NCBI GenBank assembly: GCA_030760725.1
Contig: JASWHV010000009.1
Location: forward strand, 92,678,780-92,742,779
DNA: 64,000 bases
Source: Neostapfia colusana
Taxonomy: Eukaryota; Streptophyta; Magnoliopsida; Poales; Poaceae
Direction: 5' to 3'
In this document: positions 1-10,437 of the stretch, in pieces
Position numbering within the stretch: the first letter of the stretch is position 1
Layout of the letters: the number at the start of each line of letters is the position of its first letter
Program-made: the position numbers and the translations under genes
Notes under the pieces: generated by a model
Seen by the model: the letters and a program-made list of their open reading frames with translations, nothing else
What the model was told of the DNA's origin: nothing
Database searches by the model: none

Positions 1-863
1 GAACCTCGTGATGAAGATGAAGTCAATAGCTATATGCATGAGGAAGAGAATTCAGAAGAGGTGGAACCATTCGAAGACGACATGGAAGATGATCCACAAG
101 AACAGCATTGGTACGCACCTCAGGAGGAGTTTCACGCAGGCTTACACCCTGTGGAGCCTCATGAAACTATGACGGGAGGAGATGAGCCCGAGGAGGAGCC
201 ACCCCTTGCTGAGACCAATAATGAAGGTGATGAATGGGCCAACCATTCATTTCAAGAATTTCGGTCCGATGGAATGGAACGAGGACACACATCCAGGGAG
301 ATCAAAGAATTTTTGGATTGCTGCAGCTTATACCCGGAGTATCTCCTCAAGAAAGTCCCTTGTCGCGGACATGAAGAGTGGAAGGCTGATGTAACCATCT
401 ATCTAATGGTAGGGTTGTCACTCGACACTTCACACCCACATGGAGAGCTACAAGGGCAGAAGCTGTCGATGATGCTGCATGAGAAGCACTCACCGGACTG
501 TGCTACGCCTTCCATGAGCAGCTTGAGGGCACCACTTTTTAGCTGCACCCGAGTCGGAAGAGTGGCACAAGGGAGACTGTTGGACCCCATGTAACAGCCC
601 TTTCCAACCCACAAGCTGCTGACAAGTCTCAGAGGATGCTCGTGGAGTTAGGAAACTGCTACACAAGCGCATAAGAAGAGATCCGTTACCTCCGCAGGAA
701 GCTGTACTTGCTGGAAAAACAGGAGGAGACTCGTGCCAACGCGGGAGCGAATGAAGCACCAGCACCATCTAACCCTACATGGACTGCCGACTCACCATGG
801 CGTGCGCCCGTGTATGGACCACCCCCGTCACATGGCGAGAACAGCACCGGTTCACATGATTAA
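1..863 (+). pseudogene. A1 ORF0 (extra ORF upstream of gag), 5' truncated by window
   Basis: The window opens inside this ORF. The first part is very acidic (MHEEE, EPFEDDMEDDPQEQ), and the middle has a conserved block around residues encoded at 300-400 (CCSLYPEYLLKK, HEEWKA). A one-base deletion near 396-408, compared with the A2 copy, shifts the frame. The C-terminal part is then readable to TAA at 861-863 and includes a short coiled-coil-like LRRKLYLLEKQEE. An in-frame TAA after ...YTSA near 672-674 is shared with A2. I know no biochemical function for ORF0. Its maintenance in two copies in the same place argues that it belongs to the element and is not a chance ORF. Confidence 0.75.
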
Positions 864-1059
864 GTTTAGGATTCCCATTAAATAAGCTGTAATAGAAACG
901 TTTAGATCGTAGTAGCTTGAATAAGAGTGGTGTGTTGAACTTTTGTGATGATTGCTTGGTTTGTGTGCTTATGTGAGTTGTGGGAAGCTTCGGCGAATGT
1001 CCACATCCACACATATTAGAGAGATGTGAGATGCTTCGGCATGTGTTCACATCCTCATA

Positions 1060-1176
1060 CAGGCTGAAATTAATAAAAGAAGATATTTAGTTCATACACC
1101 TTGATGCATATAGTTGGGGGGATCAATCTAAACTTCTATTTTCTATTCTACTCTACTCTCTCTCTCTCTATCACAG
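1060..1176 (+). promoter_or_regulatory. A1 intergenic tract with polypyrimidine run and acceptor-like AG before gag
   Basis: Between ORF0 and gag lies a C/T-rich run (TCTACTCTCTCTCTCTCTAT) that ends in CACAG immediately before the gag start position. The A2 copy has the same layout (TTCTCTCTCACACAG then ATG). This looks like a plant 3' splice site. That gag is expressed from a spliced RNA is my inference. Confidence 0.4.
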
Positions 1177-2515
1177 ACGGTGAGGGAAAATGCCAGCTGT
1201 CAAAGGAGGAACGCTTGTGGCAACAATGAACCACAAGAGGATGGCAACGCTGAAGTTCCTGAAAATGCTAACCCCGGGGCTGATGCAAACAACCTTGAAC
1301 GGTTGATGGCTATGCAGAACCAGCTCATGCAAACTATGATACAAACGTTGGGACAGCTGCAAGCCAACAACAACAACAATCCTAACCCCGTTCCTGCACC
1401 CCCACCGCCACCACCGCCACCACCGCCGGCTCACAACAGATTGGGAGAGTTCATGAGGACTAGGCCGCCTACTTTTGCACAAACTAATGATCCCATGGAG
1501 GCTGATGATTGGTTGAAGTCCATGGAAAAGAAGCTTGCTATTGTTCAGTGCAATGCTCGGGAGAAAGTTCTCTTCGCATCGCCCCAACTTGTGGGAGCAG
1601 CCGCTGACTGGTGGGACACTCTTTGCAATGCTCATGTCAACCAGGAGACTATCACTTGGGCTGAATTCAAGGAGAGTTTCCGCTCTCATTACGTCCCTGC
1701 TGGAGTCATGATGCTTAAAAGGCAAGAGTTTGAAGGTCTCCGCCAAGGAAGGAAGAGCGTGAATGAGTACCTCAACAAGTTCACGTAGCTGTAAAGGTAT
1801 GCTCCAGAAGATGTCAACTCGGATCAAAGGAAGCAATACTTGTTCATGAGAGGATTGAACAATGAGATCCAAGTTCAGCTGCTTAACAACGATTATGCAA
1901 ACTTCCAAAAGCTCGTTGACACAGCTATAGTGGTTGAGAGCAAGATCCGTGAGATTGAGCAAGAGGGCAAGAGGAAGATGCCATACCAGCCACAAGGGAG
2001 CAATGTACGTCCCCGTTTCATGCCACCAGCTGCACCACAGTATGGCTCATCCGCTTCTACTTTCTGCCCTGCAAACCCACCTCACCCTAATCAACCATCG
2101 CAGCAACGTCCTGTTATGCAAGCACCTCGTATGCCTTTGCCTCCTGCGCCCCGTCCCAACATGGGCGCCTATGCTCAAAACCAGCCTCGCCCAACGTTCC
2201 TGCTGTTTTGGGCAACAAAGCATGCTTTTCATGGGGAGAGGCAGGACACTTTGCAAGTCAATGCCCGAAGAAAGGCCTTGGACAGCCGACCAACGCACCA
2301 AAACAGAACCCACGGCCGAATGGAGGAGCTACGCAAGGTAACTGTGGGCAGCAGAACTACACTCGTGGCAACGTGAATCATGTCTCCGCTGAGGAAGCGC
2401 AACAAGCTGAGGACGTCGTGATTGGTATGTTCCTTGCCAACTCCAACCCAGCCACTGTTTTATTTGATTCCGGAGCATCGCATTCATTCATATCATCCAA
2501 GTATGTTGCCTAGTA
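1177..2515 (+). pseudogene. gag: A1 gag, degenerate
   Basis: Gag is the capsid/nucleocapsid precursor that packages retrotransposon RNA in cytoplasmic particles. The start codon is lost: A2 has ATG GTG ACA GAA, whereas A1 reads ACG GTG AGG GAA at 1177. A poly-Asn/poly-Pro linker (about 1363-1428) precedes the retrotrans_gag domain (DWLKSMEKKLAIVQC, AAADWWD, about 1500-1780). TAG and TAA stops interrupt it near 1786-1794. Reading resumes at 1840 and a frameshift follows near 2200. The zinc knuckle at about 2220-2262 has the spacing CX2CX4HX4C, but the second Cys is now Trp (CFSW). The C-terminal end merges with the protease motif LFDSGASHSFIS at about 2460-2500. Confidence 0.88.
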
Positions 2516-5500
2516 TAATCTACCCATATCACACATGAAACACACCATGGTGGTTAATTATCCCGGTGGAGAGATAAGGACTAATATAGTATATCCAAAA
2601 GTAAACCTTAAAATAAGGGGGTAGACTTTCTTGCCAACCTTATCGTCTTGGATTCCTAAGGGATTGATATAATACTTGGAATGGATTGGTTAAGCAAGCA
2701 CAACAGAGTGATTCAATGTGCTGAGAGGAGCGTGCAGTTGACAAATTAGCACGGTACTCGTATTGAGTTCGAGTCAGCCCAACCGGCAACAGAGAAGGCA
2801 GCGTCGAACCACATCGAAGAAGCAACATTGGAAAGCATTCCGGTGGTTCCAGAATTTTCAGATGTGTTCCCGAAAGAACTTCCAGGTATGCCACCTGACC
2901 GGGACATTGAATTTGCCATTGATTTAGTACCTGGAACTGCACCTATAGCGAAAAGGCCGTAAAGAATTCCGCTAATGAACTAGTGGAACTTAAGAAGCAA
3001 ATTCAGGAGCAGCTAGAAAAGGGTTTTATACGCCCAAGCTCGTCACCATGGGGATCCCTCGTGCTCTTCATAGACAAGAAGGATGGGACCCAAAGGATGT
3101 GTGTGGATTATAGGTCTCTCAATGAGGTGACGATAAAGAATAAATACCCGCTGCCCCGTATAGAGGACCTGTTCAACCAAATGAAAGGTGCTTGAATTTT
3201 CTCCAAGATTGATCTTCGGTCGGGATATTTCCAGCTGAAGATTAAGCCCTCCGACATACCCAAAACTGCATTTCAAACACGGTATGGTTTGTATGAATAT
3301 ACCGTTATGTCTTTTGGGTTAACGAATGCACCGCATACTTCATGTACCTCATGAATAAGGTATTCATGGAGTACTTGGACAAGTTCGTCGTGGTTTTCAT
3401 CGATGATATCATGGTGTATTTGAAAAGTGAGGAATAACATGAAGAACACTTGAGATTGACATTGCAGAAACTGCGAGAGCATCAATTGTATGCCAAGTTC
3501 AGCAAGTGTCAATTTTGGTTAAGGGAGATATCGTTCCTAGGCCATATCATCTCCGAGGGAGGAGTATCGGTTGATCCCAGAAAAGTGGGAGACGTTTTAA
3601 AGTGGAACCAACCGCAGTATGTGAGATATATTCGGAGTTTCCTTGGAATGGCTGGATACTACTGCCAGTTCATCAAGGATTTCTCCAAAATAGCGAAGCC
3701 TATGACTGAATTGCTAATGAAGGTAAAAGCATTTCAGTGGACACCAGTGTGCCAAGAAAGCTTTGAGGAGCTCAAGAAAAGACTAACCCCAGCGCCGGTT
3801 TTGGTGTTGCCTGACGTAAGCAAGAGCTTCGACATATATTGTGACGCATCAAGACAAGGGCTTGGATGTGTGCTCATGCAAGAAGGACATGTGGTAGCCT
3901 ATGCGTCGAGGCAACTAAAGAAACACGAGCTGAATTACCCCACATATGACTTGGAACTTGCAGCCGTGGTACATGCCTTGAAGATTTGGAGGCATTATAT
4001 CCTTGGCCACCGATGTGAGATCTATACGGATGACAAAAGCCTCAAGTATATATTCACGCAAACAGATCTGAATTTGAGGCAACGTCAATGGTTGGAACTC
4101 ATCAAGGATTATGATGTTGGAATCAACTATCACCCCGGAAAGGCCAATGTAGTAGCTGATGCGTTGAGCCGAAAGGGAGCATGTCACCAACTCACGGTTC
4201 GGGAGCTGCCACCCGAGCTGCGCAAGGAGTTCGAAAGGTTACGTCTCGGGTTCTTGAATGAGATGAAAGTGATAGAACTAAACTCAACGCTGGAACAAGG
4301 GATACGAGATGGCCAAGCAACGGATGAGGAAATTAAGGAAATTAAGGAAAGAATCCTACAAGGCATAGAAAAGGATTTCAAGGAAGACGAGAAGGCACGC
4401 TTTGGTTAGGAAAAAGGATTTGTGTGCCTAACGTGAAGCACATCCGTGACTAGATATTAAAGGAGGCACATGACTCACCTTATTCCATACATCCCGGCTG
4501 TACAAAGATGTCAAGGACCTGAAAACTTGCTACTGGTGGGATGGTATGAAAAGGGACATAGCTGAATATGTTGCCTTATGCGACACGTGCCAACGGGTGA
4601 AGGGCGAACATCAAAGACCCGCTGGACTGTTGCAGCCATTGAAAGTACCCGAGTGGAAGTGGGAAGACATCAGCATGGATTTCATTGTCGGATTGCCACG
4701 TACTCGGTCTGGTTACGACTCCATTTGGGTTATTGTGGACCAATTGACGAAAACAGCCCATTTCCCTCCTCTTAGAACCACGTACCGCGTCGCAGAACTA
4801 GCCGAGCCGTATATGGAGCAAATTGTGTGTCACCATGGAGTTCCGAAGAGGATAGTTTCAGATCGGGGTTCTCAATTTACCTCTAGGTTCTGGAAGAAGC
4901 TGCATGAAGCTATGGGTACACGACTGGATTTCAGCTCCGCTTATCACCCGCAAACTAATGGGCAAACCGAGAGGACAAATCAAATTTTGGAAGACATGTT
5001 GAGAGCTTGCGCCTTGAAACATGGGTGTAGTTGGGATAGGAGCTTGCGGATGCTGAATTCTCATACAACAACAGCTACCAAGCCAGCTTGAAGATGTCAC
5101 CTTTCAAAGCACTGTATGGTAGACGGTGTAGAACGCCGCTGTTCTGGAATGAGACCGGAGAGAGTCAAGTGTTTGGACCTGAAGTGCTGCAAGACACTGA
5201 GAAGCAAGTCCAAACGATACGAGAAAATTTGAAGGCTGCTCAGTCATGACAAAAAGGTTATGCGGACAATAGGCGAAGAAAATTGACCTTCGAAGTGGGA
5301 GACTTCGTGTATCTTAAGGTATCGCCTATCTGAGGCCAACGACGGTTCAACGTCAAAGGCAAATTAGCACCTTGCTACATCGGACCATTCAAGATTTTGG
5401 GCAAGCGAGGAGAAGTAGCCTATCAACTAGTGCTGCCAACGCACCTCTCCGACGTACACGACGTGTTTCACGTGTCCCAACTCAAGAAGTGCTTAAGAGT

Positions 5501-5738
5501 ACCGGAAGAACAAGTACCGATGGATGAGCTCGAGCTTCAAGAGGATATGACCTACGCGGAGCACCCCGTCAAAATTTTGGACGTGAAGGAAAGGGTCACA
5601 AGGAACAAAGTGATCCATTGGTGCAAGGTACAATGGAGCCATCACACGGAAGCCAAAACTACATGGGAGCGTGAGGAAGACCTCAAGGCAGAATTCCCTC
5701 ATCTATCCTCTACTCTATCGAATCTCGAAGATGAGATT
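2516..5738 (+). pseudogene. pol: A1 pol: protease, RT, RNase H, integrase, chromodomain; many lesions
   Basis: Gypsy-order polyprotein. Protease remnants lie at 2450-2720 (DSGASHS; GMDWL). RT spans 2980-3700, with GFIRPSSSPWG, the active-site VFIDDI at about 3393-3410 and FLGHIISEGG. RNase H spans 3820-4170 (DASRQGLGCVL, ADALSRK). Integrase spans 4540-5060, with the core acidic residues in MDFIVG, SDRGSQFTS and GQTERTNQ, and a Cys-containing CDTCQRVKG block of the zinc-binding N-terminus. A chromodomain-like end at 5560-5700 (KVQWSHHTEAKTTWE) would target insertion to heterochromatin in this lineage. Stops or shifts occur near 2515, 2620, 2746, 2960, 3195, 3332, 3437, 4409, 5091 and 5247. The last reading frame runs past 5738 into the LTR. 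Confidence 0.9.
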
Positions 5739-5741
5739 CAG

Positions 5742-5758
5742 TTTAAGGGAGGTAGGTT
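5742..5758 (+). other. A1 polypurine tract
   Basis: A purine-rich TTAAGGGAGGTAGGTT sits directly before the LTR start TGTAACAACC. This is where plus-strand DNA priming would occur. Confidence 0.7.
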
Positions 5759-5817
5759 TGTAACAACCTCAAATTCATTCCTATGCATTGCACACATTTT
5801 TCATGTAGAGAAGTCTT

Positions 5818-6095
5818 ATAAAAGAAGTAGAAATGAAGAAAGAACTATAGAAATGGAGAAAGAACCATAGAAATGGAGAAAGGAATCATAGAAATGGAGA
5901 AAGAAACTATAGAAATGGAGAAAGAACCATAGATATGGAGAAAGAACCATAGAAATGGAGGAAGGAACCATAGAAATGGAGAAGGGTATATAGAAATGGA
6001 GAAATGGGACATAGAAATGGAGAGGGGAATGTAGAAATCGAGAGTGAGACATAGAAATGGAGAGGGGCATATAGAAATGGAGTAAGTGACATTGA
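5818..6095 (+). repeat. Minisatellite in A1 U3
   Basis: About fourteen degenerate copies of an 18-20 bp unit close to ATAGAAATGGAGAAAGAACC lie in tandem, starting about 60 bp inside the LTR. The repeats lie upstream of the TATA box, where enhancer repeats of LTRs usually sit. The matching part of the A2 LTR falls outside the window. Confidence 0.9.
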
Positions 6096-6281
6096 AATGT
6101 TGAGGAATGGGAAAAAGATAGCTGAAATGAGCCAATTTCAATTTCCCCAAATTTCCCCCCAAATCTCCAAATTCTCCAAAAAAGGGGAATTTTCCAAACA
6201 TTGCTGCCGCACCCAATTATTTGGGGAAAAGTTTGTTAGGATTTTGCTCCAATTGGATTAGGATTCTCCCCCCTCCACCCC

Positions 6282-6289
6282 TTATAAAT
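6282..6289 (+). promoter_or_regulatory. TATA box of A1 LTR
   Basis: TTATAAATAGAAC with an upstream CCAATTGG at about 6250. The A2 LTR has the matching CTTATAAATATAAC on the minus strand near 60640, so the element is conserved between copies. Confidence 0.7.
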
Positions 6290-6414
6290 AGAACACAAAC
6301 CCCCATTGGCCGCAGCCCCCCCTCCCTTCCCACCCCCAAGTCGGCAACTTGGTGGCCCTAGCCCCAACTCACCGAGTTGCCCCCCCCCCCCTTGCCGGAG
6401 TTCAACTGCCGGTG

Positions 6415-6515
6415 ATCCCCGCCGATGAGCCCCGCCGACGAGCCCCGCCGTCGAGCCCCGCCGGCGAGCCCCGTCGTCGAGCCCCGCCGACGAGCCCCGT
6501 CATGCCTCGCCGTCG
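6415..6515 (+). repeat. GC-rich 15-bp tandem repeat in A1 LTR
   Basis: Six or so copies of a unit near GAGCCCCGCCGACGA lie just downstream of the TATA box in the presumed transcribed leader. A related GACGGCGAGG block remains in the A2 LTR near 60510. Confidence 0.8.
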
Positions 6516-8517
6516 CCGGAAAGGAGCCGACGATCTATCCTGCCCTAATTTTCCATAGAAAAATTCCTCGCTGCTGCCATTGCTAGGAAGTAAGTTAGGT
6601 CTTCGTTACCCATCTTACAACGTCGTCGCTGTTTCTACGCATCCATTTTCTTCGCCCCCTTCGAACAGAAACTTTTTCGTGTGGACAGATCACGTTTTGA
6701 TCGCTTTTTGACGGTGGAATTGATCTAGATCTTGAGTCAAGATCATCACCACGTCCACACTTCATCCCAGCACCTTTTTCAATCATAAAACCCCATGAAA
6801 GCCCATTAAAACATGCAAAAACACATACAAACTGGTTTAATAAAACTGCACCATAGGATTTGCATTCATCTACCCCATTGCATCTTGAGTAAAGTTTGTG
6901 CATGATGTTTGATTGCTGTAAATTTTGTATGTGCATGGTCATGAGTAGAAGGACAAGCTCAAGAAGCCATCTACAAGGAACTACAGCACCAAGACTTCGA
7001 GACGCTCGAACAACAAGAACCACGGGAACAAGGCAAGTGCCCCTTGACCATATTGATCCCATGTTTTGAAACTGTTTTGTTTGCGAAAACTCGTATGCTT
7101 GAGTCAACTTGATGGGACACCCTTTTATAGGAGTTTACTAGTTTTGTTAACCATCCTTGTCGCCGGGAAAGTTGATGAGTCGGGTATGGTCGTGTTTCCT
7201 TTTTGCTTCGCTTAATCTATGGAATACGGGAAGCTGAATTAAAACATGGTTAGCTACTGCACTCATAAGCATAATGATAATGAGAACTTAATGATGATAA
7301 TGAGCGTGGAATCGGGGGAGATCTAGGCAAGCTTGGTTCGTGTATGTTGCCGAATGAGATGGTGGGTTACTTGCCGTAGATCTAATGACCAGTTCATGCC
7401 AGCACATGCTAGGAAAACAGTGCCACCACAAGGCCAAATATGGGTGCGGCTTAGCTGACTAATTAGGTGTGTTGCTAGCTTGTTATGGACCGTTAATGGC
7501 GCAGGGAATGGGAGTCGAGAGGGACTGCCCTGGGAACTGCATGGCACAAGAGGGGGCCCGTGGGTGGGAGAATGGTGATTCGAGCCTGCCGGTGAAACCT
7601 CAGTGAGTCCATACATCTAGTAGCCCCTTTGTAAAGGCTATTTTGTGATCTCTTGGCCATACACCGACGGTTGTGTAGTGGTATAATGGAGGTTCTGCAG
7701 TCACCGACGGGTGACGAAATCACGAACTTGTGGGTAAAGTGGTGCCACCTCTGCAGAGTGTAAAACTGTCATGATAGCCGTGCTTCCGGTCACAAGCACC
7801 TGGCCAACTCACATGATTAGAGGGAAAACATGGGATGGATGTTCGGTATGGTTATTGTATGGTCATTGGGATTGGTTTTGGGACTGTTTTGAGTCATGAC
7901 ATTGAGTTTGGTTTCAGTTATACAAATATGAGGTGGTTATGAATGTTTATGAGTATGAGATGAACTTGAGAAAGGTTAATGGCTGGTTGAGACTTGATAA
8001 ATAGTGAATTATGATGCTGAATTACTTGGTCATGTTGGGATAAATATCACTTAGAAATAGTTGCTGTTTTTATCATGTTGTGAAATAAGATTTGCTAGCT
8101 GCAATGAGCCCTTTTTGTTCCTACCTTGTTGTAAGCTACATGTCATACTTTTCCCGCACTTGCTGAGTACGACATGTACTCACCCTTGCATTATCACATA
8201 AACATCAGCAACAGGAGAAGAGTACTTCGAGGACCATGTGGAGTACTAGGCATGCTAACTACCGTCAACATGCCTGTGGAGTTGAAGATGGAGCCGCTGC
8301 TATTTAGTTATTTCCTCTGTCGTTTAGAGACTTCCGCTGCAAGAATAAGTTAGGGATTCATGAGTGAGACAATGAGTTGAGATAATAAAGTACTTAAACA
8401 CTATTTATTCGTGGTTATATTCTGAAGTCAATTTGTGGATTACATGTGTATGTGTGATGAACATCCTGGGCACACATATGCATTAACTTGGTTCTGTTTT
8501 CGGAACCGGGTGTCACA

Positions 8518-8522
8518 ACATG
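8518..8522. other. Target-site duplication ACATG of A1 (right copy)
   Basis: ACATG follows the A1 LTR end and is itself part of the interrupted A2 gag: the A1 gag at about 1630 reads GCTCATGTC, the reverse complement of the junction context. The left copy lies outside the window. Confidence 0.6.
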
Positions 8523-8969
8523 AGCATTGCAAAGAGAGTCCCACCAATCAGCGGCTGCTCCCATAAGCTGGTGTGATGCGAAGAGAACCTTCTCCCGATC
8601 ACTACATTGAACAATAGCAAGCTTCTTTTCCATAGACTTCAGCCAATTATTAGACTCCATTGGATCATTGGCTTGTGCGAAAGTAGGCGACCTAGTCCTC
8701 ATGAATTCTCCCAATCTGTTGTGAACCAGCGGTGGTGGCAGTGGGGGTGCAGGAATGGGGTTAGGATTGTTGTTGTTGTTGGCCTGCAACTGTCTGAACG
8801 TTTGTATCATAGTTTGCATGAGCTGGTTTTGCATAGCCATCAACCTTTCAAGGTTGTTTGCATCAGCCCCGGGGTTGGCATTTTCAGGAACTTCCACATT
8901 GCCATCCTCTTGTGGTTCGTTGTTACCACGAGCGTTCCTTCGTTGGCGGTTGGAGTTTTCTGTCACCAT
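8518..8969 (-). pseudogene. gag: A2 gag, N-terminal part only
   Basis: The start is the ATG at 8969 (MVTENSNRQRRNARGNN), placed by the gag alignment with A1 and by the acceptor-like CACACAG just upstream. About 150 codons remain: an acidic N-terminus, a poly-Asn/Pro linker and the first half of the retrotrans_gag domain up to AAADWWDSLCNAHV. Reading is open up to the junction, where the A1 LTR begins. The remainder of gag and all of pol should lie to the left of A1. Confidence 0.85.
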
Positions 8970-9258
8970 CTGTGTGAGAGAGAACAGAGTAGGAAATAGA
9001 AATTTAGATTGATCCCCCAACTATATGCATCAAGGTGTATGAACTAAGTATCTTCTTTTATTAATTTCAGCCTATATGAGGATGTGAACAAGTGCCGAAG
9101 CATCTCACATCTCTCCACTATGTGTGATGTGGACATTCACCGAAGTGTCCCTCAACTCACACCAAGCATACAACTCATCATAAAAATTTCTGCACACCAC
9201 TCTTATTTGATCTACTGCGGTCTAAACGTTCCTATTACAGCTAATGGGAAACCTAAAC

Positions 9259-10236
9259 TTAATCGTGAGAACCGGTGCTGTTCTCACCGTATGGCGGGGG
9301 TGGTCCATACATGTGCGCATGCCAAGGTGAGTCAGCAGTCCATGTAGGGATAGATGACGCTGGTGCTCCATTTGTTCCCGCGTTGGCACGAGTCTCGTCT
9401 TGTTTTTCCAGCAAGTACAGCTTATTGTGGAGGTAACGGATCTCTTCTTATGCGCTTGCATAGCGGTTTCCTAACTCCACGAGCAAGCTCTGAGACTTGT
9501 CAGCAGCTTGTGGGTTGGAAAGAGCTCCTCCATGGGGTCCAATGATCTCCCTTGTACCACTCTTCTGATACGGGTGCAGCTCAAAGGTAGTATTCTTAAG
9601 GTACTCACGGAAGGTGTAGCACAATCCGGTGAGTGCATCCCACGCAGCATCATCAATATCTTCTGCCCTTGTAGCTCAACATGTGGGTGTGAAGTGCCGA
9701 GTGACAACCCTACCGTTAGATAGGATGGTTACTTCAGCTTTCCACTCTTCATGTCCGAGACGAGAGACTTTCTTGAGGAGATACTCCGGGTATAGGCTGC
9801 AGCAATCCAGAAACTCTCTAAGCTCTTTGGATATGTGTCCTCCTTCCACCCCGTCGGACCAGAATTATTGAACTGAGCGGTTGGCCCATTCATCACCTTC
9901 ATTCTCGTCCTCAGCGGGGGGTGGCTCCTATTCGGATTCATCTCCTTCCAACATAGCTTCATGAGGCTCCGCTGGATGTATGCCCAGATGAAATTCCTCC
10001 TGAGGTACGTACCAATGCTGCTGTTCTTGTGGATCATCTTCCATGTCGTCTTCAATTGGTTCCACCTCTTTCGGATCCTCTTCCTCATGCATAGAGCTAC
10101 TGACTTCATCTTTATCATAAGGTTCCATTTTCACATCCTCCCAATATGGTCCATCAGACACCTCAATGGGGTTAAGTGCACTCCCAAGTGGTGGTGGACG
10201 AGTCCTTATGTGTGCTGTGCTCCTAGTCACCGGCAT
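9259..10236 (-). pseudogene. A2 ORF0, full length in one frame with four in-frame stops
   Basis: From ATG at 10236 (MPVTRSTAHIRTRPPPLG) to TAA at 9259-9261 the sequence holds one reading frame of 325 codons, interrupted only by TAG, TAA, TGA and TAA codons. Features in order are a basic N-terminus, a strongly acidic region, the CCSLYPEYLLKK block, a central part (NGRVVTRHFTP; DDAAWDALTGLCYTF) and a C-terminal coiled-coil-like LHNKLYLLEKQDE with a Pro/Thr-rich tail. The last stop (ASA then TAA) is shared with A1. The true protein may therefore end there (about 260 codons), or the stop was inherited from a common source. No characterised domain is recognised. Confidence 0.75.
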
Positions 10237-10401
10237 CTATAAATAAGACATGAGAAACTTTAGAGAAGAAGGAAATAACTAAAAAATTTCAGAAGCTATG
10301 AAGCAAGAAAACATATAGTGTGGCGGTCCACAAGCAAAGAAGAAAAAGAGGGGCTGAAAATAGCACTTTGCGGTGGCTGAGTTGACAAAAATGGTGCAGC
10401 A
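10237..10401 (-). other. A2 5' leader, ORF0-proximal part
   Basis: No ORF. On the minus strand it ends in CTTATTTATAG directly before the ORF0 ATG, an acceptor-like context. The piece is truncated by the CACTA insertion. Confidence 0.6.
10399..10401. other. CACTA target-site duplication GCA (left)
   Basis: GCA precedes CACTATAGG, and GCA at 54015-54017 follows the right end. A 3-bp duplication is standard for the CACTA superfamily. Removing the element restores a continuous A2 leader. Confidence 0.85.
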
Positions 10402-10412
10402 CACTATAGGAA
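10402..10412 (+). repeat. CACTA left terminal inverted repeat
   Basis: CACTATAGGAA. The right terminus reads CACTACAGGAA on the minus strand, one mismatch in 11. Confidence 0.85.
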
Positions 10413-10437
10413 AAAGACAAATTTATGATGGCCAAAG

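Larger units (their letters stand above)
1..8517 (+). mobile_element. Element A1: Ty3/gypsy chromovirus, 5' end outside window
   Basis: Order on the plus strand is ORF0, gag, protease, RT, RNase H, integrase, chromodomain, then a 2.76-kb 3' LTR. That order and the chromodomain fit the Tekay/Del chromovirus lineage, and the extra ORF before gag recalls rice RIRE3-type elements (from memory, not searched). The element is inactive, with many stop codons and frameshifts in every ORF. Its 3' LTR ends in TGTCACA at 8517 and is followed by ACATG and then by antisense gag of a sister element (A2). I therefore infer that A1 inserted into A2. The A1 5' LTR and the rest of A2 should lie left of position 1. 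Confidence 0.9.
5759..8517 (+). repeat. A1 3' LTR (2759 bp)
   Basis: Begins TGTAACAACC after the polypurine tract and ends GGTGTCACA, the TG...CA ends expected of an LTR. The minus-strand copy in A2 (54126-56158 and 60487-60825) aligns over most of it. Within it are a purine-rich minisatellite in U3, a TATA box at 6282-6289, a GC-rich tandem block that would be early transcript, and a long moderately AT-rich R/U5. The length fits Tekay-type LTRs, which are unusually long. The ORFs that can be drawn here are not conserved. Confidence 0.88.
8518..10401 (-). mobile_element. Element A2, left visible piece (gag start, ORF0, leader)
   Basis: This minus-strand segment is a sister of A1: antisense gag at 8518-8969, ORF0 at 9259-10236 and leader at 10237-10401. 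It is cut on the left by A1 and on the right by the CACTA transposon. The leader continues at 54018, directly beyond the right CACTA end, with the primer-binding site and LTR following. A2 is the base layer of the window. Confidence 0.88.

Noticed and set aside
5816..6216. Phe/Ser/Pro-rich minus-strand ORFs (HFYVPFLHFY repeats)
   Set aside because: They are translations of the LTR minisatellite, with no conservation in A2.
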